64,000 nucleotides of DNA from Epiperipatus broadwayi (taxonomy: Eukaryota > Onychophora > Udeonychophora > Euonychophora > Peripatidae). Shown in pieces: positions 47,081-57,251 of the stretch (its first letter is position 1; each line of letters opens with the position of its first letter). The notes below the pieces were generated by a model that worked only from the letters and a program-made list of their open reading frames with translations, was not told where the DNA came from and did not search any database. The DNA lies in NCBI GenBank assembly GCA_028023455.1, contig JAQFVV010012495.1, forward strand, positions 4,508,104 through 4,572,103, in the 5' to 3' direction. The position numbers and the translations under genes are program-made.

Positions 47081-47356
47081 ATGATATATTGACCCTGAGT
47101 TGAGCCCCAGCCATGATAGTCCCAGCAATATTCTCAGCCATACACTGGTAAATACCAGAGTCATTATGAACAATATGAGATATAATGAGTTCATTGGTTG
47201 GTCTAATTTTAATTCGACCATTTGGAGATAAACGCACTCCATTTTTAAGCCAGAAAATCTTTGGCTCAGGAATACCTGCAGCAGAGCAGTTGAAGCGCAC
47301 CGTTTGGGAAGTAGCTCTAGTGGCACTTTCAGGACGCTCCAGAAATTCCGGCGGCA
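47081..47356 (-). CDS. PRTG-like: Protogenin/IGDCC-like receptor, exon for complete Ig domain (Ig4)
   Basis: A 92-codon exon, phase 1 at both ends, preceded by CTAG and ending T|gtaagt. It holds a whole I-set Ig domain: PPEFLERPES at the start, first Cys in VRFNCSAAG, Trp in KIFWLKNG, then NGRIKI, and second Cys in DSGIYQCMAEN, ending in AQLRVNIS. The combination of ERPES, FWLKNG, NGRIK and IYQCMAENxAG is close to what I recall of Ig4 of vertebrate protogenin and IGDCC3/4, and less like DCC or neogenin. This is the best single piece of evidence for gene identity. The domain is expected to be extracellular in a single-pass membrane receptor. The intron to the next exon is only 82 bp, by far the shortest here. 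Confidence 0.92.
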
Positions 47357-47540
47357 CTAGTAAAAAAAATTATCATTTAAAAAATAAGAGTGTAAATTAT
47401 ATGTTCTATATAAAAAGTATGAATATAAATAACTCATGATATAAAATAGCAGAGAAAAATTACATTAATAATCATTTTTTAGTACCTATTATTAATGGGA
47501 AACTTTTTTTAATTTTTGATTGTTTACTGTCCAAATTTTT

Positions 47541-47634
47541 TTTATATATATGTCAAAACGTTGACCGGGAAGCAAACCCGGGCCAGCTACTTGGAAGGCA
47601 ACAATACTAACCACTAGGCCACCAACGCTTGACT
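47541..47634 (-). mobile_element. tRNA-Gly(TCC)-derived SINE, minus strand
   Basis: The head (47628-47559 on the minus strand) reads GCGTTGGTGGCCTAGTGGTT, CTGCC-like anticodon stem with TTCCAAG, and CCCGGGTTTGCTTCCCGG, nearly a whole tRNA-Gly(TCC) with a closed acceptor stem. Flanked by a 15-bp repeat with one mismatch (47526-47540 and 47635-47649). Confidence 0.8.
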
Positions 47635-47750
47635 ACTGTCAAAATTTTTGTATTTTTTACTCCAACTATTATTTATTTATTAATTGCTTTTTTTTATTAC
47701 GAGAAAAACATATTGTTATTACTTATATTGTGAAAACTTTTAACTATTTT

Positions 47751-47845
47751 GTCAAACGTTGATGGCCTAGTGATTAGCATAGCTGCATTCCAAACAGCTG
47801 GCCGGGATTCGCTTCTCGGTCAACGCATTTGACAGATGGAAAAAA
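47751..47845 (+). mobile_element. tRNA-Gly(TCC)-derived SINE, plus strand
   Basis: Head at 47756-47826: ACGTTGATGGCCTAGTGATT, anticodon loop ATTCCAAA, and GGGATTCGCTTCTC in the T arm. Ends with an A run. Flanked by AACTTTT(A/T)A/TCTATTTT, 16 bases with one mismatch (47735-47750 and 47846-47861). Confidence 0.8.
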
Positions 47846-48439
47846 AACTTTTATCTATTTTTTCATTCTTTCTTTTCTTTCTCTCCAATGTATATACCCC
47901 CATATGTGTGTCAAATATTCTTTTGAATTGTTTTACATATAAGAGCAACCTAATGATTATTTATATGGCAAAACATCGGTAGGAGGAGAGTTTTATTAAC
48001 TATTATATCTATTCATGATTTCCTCAGTCGCTTGAGATGTTCGTGTATAATCACAATAAAAATCAAAGCCCAACACCTACAGATCTTTTGTTTTATAACT
48101 GTACTTTTGCCTAGCATTATTCATGAAAAACGGGGCATATATATAAAGAAAAAAAAAGAATATGTATATATACAATTTTTAAAAAAAATTCACGCAAAAT
48201 AAAGTTTATTAAACCCTTAAAAGACTACTAGTCAGTTGGTTAGAAGTGATAGGCTGCTACTTTCAGTTAAGTACAATATTAGATCATATATATGCAATCA
48301 AAAAATAAAATATTACTTTAAATAAATCTTAAATCAATCAAATCATGACTATAATCACATGAAAAGTAGTTGGAATAATAATTTTGAAATCTAGCGAAGG
48401 AACCATCTAACAATACATTACCCAAACAGTAGCAATTTT

Positions 48440-48580
48440 CTCCATACAGAATTGTCACCTAGTGCATACCATGGTAACCAATGAATGCTAGAAGATTAGT
48501 AGACCAAATCACTATCTAGTGCCTACTCATCCAATATCTTCACACTGTTTCTAGCTTATGATTTTCATTAGATTGCAAAA
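48440..48580 (-). repeat. Family A fragment
   Basis: Contains ATCTAGTGCCTACTCATCCA, the reverse complement of the block just after the hammerhead. No ribozyme core remains. Confidence 0.5.
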
Positions 48581-50276
48581 AAATTTATGTATATAGATAT
48601 GTATCTTAATTATGTAAATTAATACCAGTAATAAAATTATCATCTCTGCTTAAGATTATTATTCTTGAAAGTTTCAAATATTTAATAGATAATTTTCTAT
48701 TATAAAAAAATGAATCTTTTACTAAATCTCCATTAGCAAACTGGTTTTGCTAGAAAGTAGTCTATCTTCATAAAATTATGGATTATGGAAATTAGTTTAT
48801 TAGCTGCATTAAAACGAATTTCAATTCTTGCAGGATGTTTAAAATTCTTCATTTTAGAATATTTAATTCTGAGTTTTTTAAAAAAAAACATTAAATCACA
48901 TTTTCAATGTTACTTATATTTTGCTTTCTTGAAGTTAAAGTATGCAAAGATCAGATTTACCTAAGCACAGATATTTGGAGTAATTACACACTCAAATTTA
49001 AACTTAACAAAGAGTTTATTACTCAGAATATATTAGTAAATGTTAGTATTTCAACTAGAGGCTTGCTGGTTGTTTTGTATTAAATTAACTTGAAAATACA
49101 ATTAGGGAAATCTTCCTGCATTTCTCATACAATAGTCCTATTTTATATTTTTCTCATTATTAGTTCATTACATGCAGTTCTTTATAATATTGAATTATTG
49201 TGCTACATTTAATTTCATAATGCTTTATTCTACATTGTTAACTCTTCACTGTTAATTCTATGCAATATGCTCTCTTTGGCATATTAAACTGCTCACTCAC
49301 TTATGCTACAGTAATACTACTGTTCACACTAAACATTGTGTAGGATTGCTTTTACATACTCCTAGATTGGCATTTTTGTTTTGCTTCATCTAATTTATAT
49401 AATTACTTCTCTTGTTAGATCTTTCCAAATTAGCATATATATATTAATTCCATATTTAAATAATTTTAATTATTATGCATACTAGTTTTTTTGAGAAAGA
49501 ATTTTCAATGTCTTTTAACAATGACAATTTTTTTACAAGCACAATAATATGCAGGATCACTGTGTGTGGTGGGCAAGGTTGTGAAGGACACAAAGGCACT
49601 TCATCAATTAAGATGCCAAATCACTGCAATAATTAATAACGTGTATATAGAAATAAAAATATTTAGATTTCTGAATCATTCTATTGTTAGAAATACCTTC
49701 TGATTGCAAATATTTTTAATTTAAATATAAGAGGATTACTTTTTTACTTAGTTCTGTGAATATTGTTTGAAACATATTAAATATTACGTAATCTACCATT
49801 GCAGTAAACCTAACAAATGGACACCATTTCATCGTGATAATTAATAAAATTTACATAAAAATGTTTAGATTTCTGAACTGCTTTTATTTAAATATCCTAA
49901 TTTATATTTTTAAAAATGACACATTACTGTTAATAATTTATTTAAAATTACACTTATTTAAAAATTATTGTCCATAATAATTACAATAAATCTGCAGTAG
50001 CCTATAGTAGATAATCCCCATTATCAGTTATATTTCAGAAGCAGCACTATAGATTGTTTGCACATCGATTAAAATATCCACACCTGGCGTATTCAATTCT
50101 GGGATCAATTCTGAAAGTGCCTTGAAAATTTTCTTTATTTTTAAAACCAAAATTATTATTTTTTCCCCATTTTAACAGCATATTACTTTTATATATTGTA
50201 CTAATGCGCTTTTCATTGGATTTGGACTTGTGGGAGATGTTCTCTATTTAAAAACTTCTAACTGATCAATAATATT

Positions 50277-50537
50277 AAGCCAATAAACATTACATAATCA
50301 CAAATTTCTTATGCTTGCTTATAACTGTTATTAAAACAGGCAAAACTATCTATACGTATTGCCACTCAGTGCAAGCCAGAGTAATCACTGACAAAGGCCA
50401 CAATCCAGAAACTAGTCTGGGGATATTGGATGAGTAGGCATTAGATGGGGATTTTATGAACAAGCCTTCTGACATCCATTGATTACTCTGGTTTGCACTG
50501 AGTGGCAATATGTATAGATAGTTTTGCCTGTTTTAAT
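50277..50537 (+). mobile_element. Family A short element with 12-bp target duplication
   Basis: Flanked by ATCAATAATATT at 50265-50276 and 50538-50549. The first 115 bases are the reverse complement of its own 3' tail (AAACAGGCAAAACTATCTAT faces ATAGATAGTTTTGCCTGTTT), joined directly to the hammerhead and the sense 3' half. The core box reads CTGACAA (G8 lost), while GAAAC-TA-GTC is intact. Confidence 0.85.
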
Positions 50538-51550
50538 ATCAATAATATTACCCAAATATATACAAAAGTTGTTTTTTGACTATGTGTCTGTGGCCTACAT
50601 TAGCTATCTGTCAGTGCAAATTCAAGGAAGACAGATTTTGTTTAAAAACCCATACTTTTTAAAAGAGATATGTACCAAAATATTTCACTCTTAACAAATT
50701 TGATTATATTGATATTTTAACGGTATTGTAGTGAATGCAACAACCATATAACATCATTTGAAAGCTTTTTTAAATGTCATTTTATTATGAAAGTATCTAA
50801 ATTAAAACCAAGTGTATGATTTTTTTTAGTAACGAAACATAATCTATCACTAAAATAAAGAGCAAATGCATGAATAATGGTTGTTAAAAATTTATTTAAT
50901 AAATAATATAAGTATAAAATGTAAAATGTTGGACTATATATAATAAAGTATAATTTCTAACAGTGGAATAACATTAAATAATAGTGTAAATATTTTACTA
51001 TTGAAGAAATGTAACTTTGTTGATAAAAAACATAAATATGTTTATGCATGAGAGAATATGAATGAGTTATCAAACAAACAATAACTATTTTAACAGATTA
51101 TAGACATGGTAATCAATGTTGACTTGAATATTGGTAAAAAAGTCTAAAAGTTACATTAGCCTTGATATACTTCAGAAAAAATAATGGAGACAAAATGGTA
51201 TCTTTTCTGCTCGCAATGCTGCAAAATTGTCCAGACTTTGGAGGCAAAGCAGTGGAAGATGCCATTGAACATTGGGAGAATCATATTCTGGCTTAGATAA
51301 TGTATTTAGCAAGAGTGTAGATAAAGTAGACATAGAATTACTTATATACCAAAACCGCCTGAGAAAAGGGAGAGAGGGCAGTACAATGTATTCATGTGAG
51401 TGAAGGAGGATTCCTTAAAATCTGATAAAAACATTTACATATTTAAAAAAATTATCTTATTTGCAGATATTTTGTATCTCTACTAGCAATTTCAAAGGAT
51501 TATCCAAAAAATAATATTAAAACTTGAAAGGAAAAAATTATAAAAAATTT

Positions 51551-51692
51551 AAAATTCAATAAATTTCCACTTACATTGCTAAATAAATATTGTTGTTTTA
51601 AGATATTATTCAAATGCACATAAAATTCAATAAATTTCCACTTACATTGCTAAATAAATATTGTTGTTTTAAGATATTATTCAAATGCACAT
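51551..51692. repeat. 71-bp tandem duplication
   Basis: AAAATTCAATAAATTTCCAC begins at 51551 and again at 51622, and the whole 71-base unit is repeated without visible change. It abuts a family D element. Confidence 0.9.
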
Positions 51693-51910
51693 TGATTACG
51701 TAAGTAATATTTACTAAGGCTGTAATGTGGACTTAATCAGTGAAATATTGAATAGCTTAATGATCTCAGATCTAACCGCTTCAGCTTCATCTATTTATAT
51801 AGAAAGTAGGTTGAAGTAAAGAAGGATTCCCCTCTTTTCTTCCAAAATGTAAGCTTGTGGTTAAGACCTGTAGAAGTCCCTATTATCGCATTTTTATGTG
51901 CATATTCTTG
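51685..51910. mobile_element. Family D element with 13-bp target duplication
   Basis: Flanked by AGATATTATTCAA at 51672-51684 and 51911-51923. Contains GTAATATTTACTAAGGCTGT and GTAGGTTGAAGTAAAGAAGG as in the other D copies, plus GTGGACTTAATCAGTGAA, which is shared with family E. Confidence 0.75.
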
Positions 51911-53534
51911 AGATATTATTCAATTATCAGATGCATCTGACCTTTTAATGGCCTGTGATTTTTTTTAATTAGGTGGTAACAAATGTTTTTAAAGATTTAA
52001 TGTAAATTAAACAAAATATTTTAAATGTGAGAATTGTACACCAATCTGAAAGACTGTCGCTATGTGGAATACAAAAACTCTGAGCTTTCAGCCTATTGTT
52101 TTTATAATAATTGATTGCATTGACAATGTTTTTTTAAAGATTTAATGTAAATTAAACAAAACATTTTAATATTACATAAATTTCCAAATTTTAATAAAGC
52201 TAAATTAAAAAATATATTTGTTATATTTGATATTGTTAAGATGCAACTATATATTTATTGAAGTGACCTTTGAATAAAAAAATATTTTCCCCCCAATTTT
52301 TCAACATTGTAATGAACAAATATAATAGCTTTTTTAAACTTTATTATAGTTACCATTTATTGGGGGATTGATAGACCACTTAATGCTGAATTACAAATCA
52401 GCATTTGTGGCTGTTTTTGCCACTGATTGGGAACCTTTACTACTAAATATATACTATATTTCTATAGTTAAAAACACATGTACTGATTTTTTTCTGAGCA
52501 TTTTTTTGTTAATAGTGTTGCATAAACATAATGGTAATGAATCTGACATGTGACATCGAACAAACATTTATACATTCACCAATCAAACACAGAGAAAATA
52601 TGTGCTCTACATAAAAGATTGTTTCAAACATTATTTTTTAAACATTAATTTATTTGTTTTATATGAATAAATAAATAAAAGACAAGGTAATTTAACAAAC
52701 ATGTTAAACGACTAAAGCCATATTTTCAAGTTTTTGTGAAAGTGCTGGAAAAAATGTATTTTAATTTGCAAATTTTATTTCACGAGATGGAAAAGGGACC
52801 AAAATTCACCTTGCACAAAGGCACTGCTTACTCACATGGTGGCACTGCAATCACGCAACTTTATTATTTTTATATAGTTTTTAGTCAATATATAACAGAT
52901 CATAATAGTGGTTACATATTAAACAATCATTATTAAAAATAAATTTATATGCAAAAAGTATATATAAAAGCAGTTTTGTGTGTGTGTGTGCCTTGTACAG
53001 ATGTAAATTAATTTTGACTGGATTTCATGTTTAGATTTGAATATATAAACATTTTTAAATGATTTCTAATAGATTTTTTATTTCAACAGGTTGATTAAAA
53101 ATACATCAACAAAATAGCCTGTCTTTCTGGTTTTGTATTCAACATATATTTTCAGATCATTAGTTTGATAGTAAAGAAGTAAAAGATAGTTGCTGAATGT
53201 GGAGACACAAATAGTCCAAAGCTCCTTACTGACAGAAACCATTTAACAATAACTAACCTGGAATGTGAATATGGTAATGCCATCTAGTGCCTATTAATTA
53301 CTAAATATCACACTAGGTGCCTCTGGATTACCGCTCTTAAAAGCATCAATTAAAAAGCACAGCATGATCTATTAATAAATCATGATCAACAACTTGAATA
53401 CCACTGTATTAAGACATAGAATAATAATAAACGAAACTTTAATATATTTATTGAATTAAAAAAAATATTAGTTTACAAATTAAAATCTTATCTTAAAATG
53501 TATGCAAAATAATAAAAGATTAATAAAATTTTAC

Positions 53535-53705
53535 CATTTACATGGAGGTACGCAAATGCTTCAGTGAAATGCGTCACTTCTCCGGTAAAATCTCGATTAG
53601 AAGCAGTACATTTGTAAATGCCCGAATCTTCTGGTATAACAGAGTGTAATTTTAAATTACCCGGCCCCACACGAGATGCTCGGTCAATTCTAAGGGGTGT
53701 TCCCA
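53535..53705 (-). CDS. PRTG-like: Protogenin/IGDCC-like receptor, exon for C-terminal half of an Ig domain
   Basis: First exon of the gene visible here, 57 codons, phase 1 at both ends. On the minus strand it follows a TTTTTAG acceptor and ends in G|gtaaaa. It encodes the second half of an Ig domain: the motif PEDSGIYKCTASN holds the Asp, Tyr and second disulfide Cys of strand F, followed by a strand G ending in YLHVN. By position just before the last Ig domain it should be Ig3. Spliced to the next exon it makes a Val codon and reads straight into PPEFLERPES. The exon with the first half of this domain, carrying its first Cys and Trp, was not found up to 64000, so the upstream intron exceeds 10 kb. 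Protogenin, IGDCC3 and IGDCC4 have four Ig domains followed by FN3 domains; assignment within that group is inference. Confidence 0.85.
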
Positions 53706-54680
53706 CTAAAAACAAAAACGAACATTTAAAAAGCATATTCAGTCAGTTTATATTCATTAACACAATATATTCACATGCAAATGTTTGAAAACACTAGTAT
53801 ATATATTAACAATATACAATATATATGAGACCTTATTGCCTGATATATTCATAGCTGAAGATTCCTCAAAAACATAAGATTTGTTTTCCAGGTAACTATC
53901 TAATTACTAGATGAACAAATATCTAGCTGATATTACTCAAGAGGCTACAACAATTAAAATCTAACCCTTAAATCACTTACAAATCAAGAGTTGTTCAGCG
54001 TAGTCAATAATAATTTTTCCTTTATTACTTTACATCAAAAAATTCTCAGCTCTGCAATAGATTGTATAAATAAAGGGTTATATAATTTTACACAATAAAA
54101 TGTATACAGTATAATTAAATATATTATTTTCCCAACATTATATGTATAAACTTAATGCTGTTAAACAATTCATCATCCCTACACCTACTGTATTGCCAAG
54201 CAATGCAAAATTACCATAAGTGGTAACTGTCTTCAAAGATGTACAGGGATTTGTAGATCTAGCTAGTTTTTAAATATTTAAGCTAAAATTCTTCATTTGC
54301 TTAGATATTAAATGAACTCTGCCATGTAAGTAAGACTAAACTTTATATAAATGAGGCTGGATTTTTATCTGACGTAAAAGATTTCATTCTTGCTAAAAAC
54401 TTGCTATATCTGATAATCTCTATATATAACAGGGATAGCTTATGCAAATGTTTATTTCACACTGGTTTAACAATCTAGTAAGGACAGAAATGCTGAAAAG
54501 TTTCTTAATATCAATCTTGAGTAGATTAGTAAAAACCAGAAATTATATATGATTATGAACTTAAACAAAAATGTACTCAGTTTTAGGTTAAAAAGAGAAA
54601 TCACATTGTTATGCAGATGAATTAATGTATACAAATTTGAATATATATTATAACCAACTGATTTTTGAATGGAGATTAGT

Positions 54681-54872
54681 ATAGAGAGAGTATGGTTGAG
54701 ATCAAGTGAGTACCATTGAGAAAAGTGTGTTTAATTTAAATATGCTTACTACCTGATGTAAACTCTATTGGGTAGCATAGAGAGAGTATGGTTGAGATCA
54801 AGTGAGTACAGTTGAGAAAAGTGTGTTTAATTTAGATATGCTTACTATCAGATGTAAACTCTACTGAAATAA
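54681..54872. repeat. 96-bp tandem duplication
   Basis: ATAGAGAGAGTATGGTTGAG starts at 54681 and 54777; the two units differ by a few bases. Confidence 0.85.
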
Positions 54873-55933
54873 GGCTAAGATGAATGTATATTTATTTATC
54901 CATTGATAAATATAATAATAAATAACTATTTTATAATATAATATAATCCTATGTGTGATTATATTGTGCAAGTTTTCAAACACAACTTCCATATCTTTCC
55001 TTACTTTCTGTGTACAAGAAAATATCAACAAACAAAAGACCTGATAATGTATACACTCCCTTGCCATCTATTACTGGTATGTCTACCCCTCTTCCTAGAC
55101 TTTTTATTGCCATTTCCATTTTTTTTTCAAATATAACAAAAACAAAGTAGGTGACGTAGCACATCCTTGCGTTATTGTTTAATTGATATATATAGTAATT
55201 ATTTTCATACAATCTCTTAATAAGATCCACTAAAGCTCCATTCATTCACAAATTTATTAAACTTACTCATAATCTATCTATTCTATCATATGTTTTCTAT
55301 TAAAGAACATATATAACTACCTTCCTGTATTCCTACTCATATCTATAAGTTGTATGAGTACAAATAAACTATCTCCTGCACACCTATCCATTCTAAAACC
55401 TCCTTGCATTTCTCCCATTACATTATTTTCTTCCATCCATTTCACTATTCTTCTAGCCACTATACATGCAAAACTTTATATAACATTGGAATTACTGCTA
55501 CCAGTCTATAATTGTTTATCTTTCTATGGTCTTTACCCTTTCCTTTAAATAATAATCTCATTTTTGTATTATTCCTGCTATCTGGAAATTCTGACTTCTG
55601 TGCCACCTTATTAAAACATAATAATAGTTTTAATTTTGCCCTATTTCTCCAAACTCAGTGTCATCTCTGCTGTCCATCCATCTAAAAGTCTTGCTTTTCC
55701 ACTTTCAACATCTGCCCTGCCTCATTCAATTCATTTTCTTTAAAACTAATATTTCCATTATTATGTGCTTTTATGTTTGTTATTCTTCTGTCCTTCACAT
55801 CTAATATATTTTTATATCCATTACATACTTATTTAAGCAAAACTCTCCATATAGTAGTGCCATCTTGTGCTAACAAGAGCAATCAAGGGATTCCAGAAGG
55901 CATGTGCATAAAATCCCTATCTAGTGCCTACTC

Positions 55934-55992
55934 ATCCAATATCCCCAGACTAATTTCTGGCTTGTGGCCTTCATCAGTGAGGAGCCTTGGAT
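55934..55992 (-). ncRNA. Family A hammerhead-like motif, near-intact
   Basis: CTGATGA and GAAA intact. Stem II GGC-CACAA-GCC, stem III AT-TA-GT (one U-G pair), cleavage C. Stem I complete: TCCTCA with TGGGGA, and distal ATCC with GGAT. Confidence 0.6.
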
Positions 55993-56288
55993 CTGAGAGC
56001 ACTGCACCTAGATCTTAGGATCTAATGCAACCCTCCAGCAGCCACCTTTTAACTCTATTTAACTACAAAACTATGAGAATGAAATTGAAAACACAGTTAT
56101 ATTTTCAATCCAAGCTCAATAGCTTATATAGTCATACGGGTCTGAACTCAATTCAGCACCCATACAATTTGGTGTCTTTGGCTCTTTAGCACAAGATGGC
56201 ACTACTATATGGAGAGTTTTGCTTTGTTTTGAATTGTTTAATAACAATTATGTGCTAGTATCCTAAGATCTAGGTGCAGTGCTCTTAG

Positions 56289-56347
56289 ATCCAATGCTCC
56301 TCAATGATGAAGGCCACAAGCCAGAAACTAGTCTGGGGATATTGGAT
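56289..56347 (+). ncRNA. Family A hammerhead-like motif, C3 lost
   Basis: Everything as in the intact copy except that the core box reads ATGATGA. Expected inactive. Confidence 0.5.
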
Positions 56348-56738
56348 GAGTAGGCACTAGATATGGATTTTATGCACATGCCTTCTGGCATCCATTGATT
56401 GCTCTTTTTAGCACAAGATGGCACTACTAGGAGAGTTTTGCTTTGTTTTGAATTGTTTAATAACAATTATGTGCTAGTATGAGATAGTGATCATGTAAAG
56501 TTGTGGTTTAACACCAATCCTGCCTAATAGGATAGTGGGTGGCTATGGTTGTTAAAGAGCCAAAGACCCCAAAATGTATGGGTGCTGAATTGAGTTCAGA
56601 CCCATATGACTATATAAGCTATTGAGCTTGGATTGAGTGTTTTCAATTTCATTCTCATAGTTTTGTAGTTAAATAGAGTTAAAAGGTGGCTGTTGGAGGG
56701 TTGCATTAGATCCTAAGATCTAGGTGCAGTGCTCTCAG

Positions 56739-56797
56739 ATCCAAGGCTCCTCACTGATGATGGCCACAAGCCAGAAACTAGTCTGGGGATATTGGAT
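56739..56797 (+). ncRNA. Type I hammerhead ribozyme candidate, best copy
   Basis: Order of parts: ATCC (56739-56742), loop AAGGC, TCCTCA (56748-56753), CTGATGA (56754-56760), stem II TGGC-CACAA-GCCA (56761-56773), GAAA (56774-56777), stem III A-C / TA / G-T with cleavage C at 56783, TGGGGA (56784-56789), loop TATT, GGAT (56794-56797). All core bases are present, stem II is a perfect 4-bp stem, stem I has 6 bp (one G-U) plus 4 bp beyond an internal loop. This is the type I layout, with stem I open and loops positioned for a tertiary contact. Self-cleavage not tested. Confidence 0.7.
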
Positions 56798-57192
56798 GAG
56801 TAGGCAATAGATAGGGATTTTATGCACAAGCCTTCTGGCATCCATTGATTGCTCTTGTTAGCACAAGATGGCACTACTATATGGAGAGTTTTGCTTTGTT
56901 TTGAATTGTTTAATAACAATTATGTGCTAGTATGAGATAGTGATCATGTGATGTTTAGTGGTTTAACACCAATCTTGCCTAATAGGATAGTGGTGGCTAT
57001 GGTTGTTAAAGAGCCAAAGACACCAAAATGTATGGGTGCTGAATTGAGTTCAGACCCATATGACTATATAAGCTATTGAGCTTGGATTGAGTGTTTTCAA
57101 TTTCATTCTCATAGTTTTGTAGTTAAATAGAGTTAAAAGGTGGCTGCTAGAGGGTTGCATTAGATCCTAAGATCTAGGTGCAGTGCTCTCAG

Positions 57193-57251
57193 ATCCAAGG
57201 CTCCTCATTGATGAAGGCCACAAGCCAGAAACTAGTCTGGGGATATTGGAT
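57193..57251 (+). ncRNA. Family A hammerhead-like motif, C3 changed
   Basis: Core box reads TTGATGA (C3 to T); all other parts are as in the intact copy. Confidence 0.5.

Larger units (their letters stand above)
47357..53534 (-). other. Intron of the receptor gene
   Basis: Holds two tRNA-Gly-like SINEs in opposite orientation, family A copies, a 71-bp tandem duplication and a family D element. 48600-50260 and 51930-53180 show only AT-rich sequence; 53200-53350 has weak family A similarity. Confidence 0.6.

Noticed and set aside
47559-47826. The two tRNA-Gly-like sequences as functional tRNA genes
   Set aside because: Stem mismatches, A-rich tails and target duplications mark them as SINE heads.
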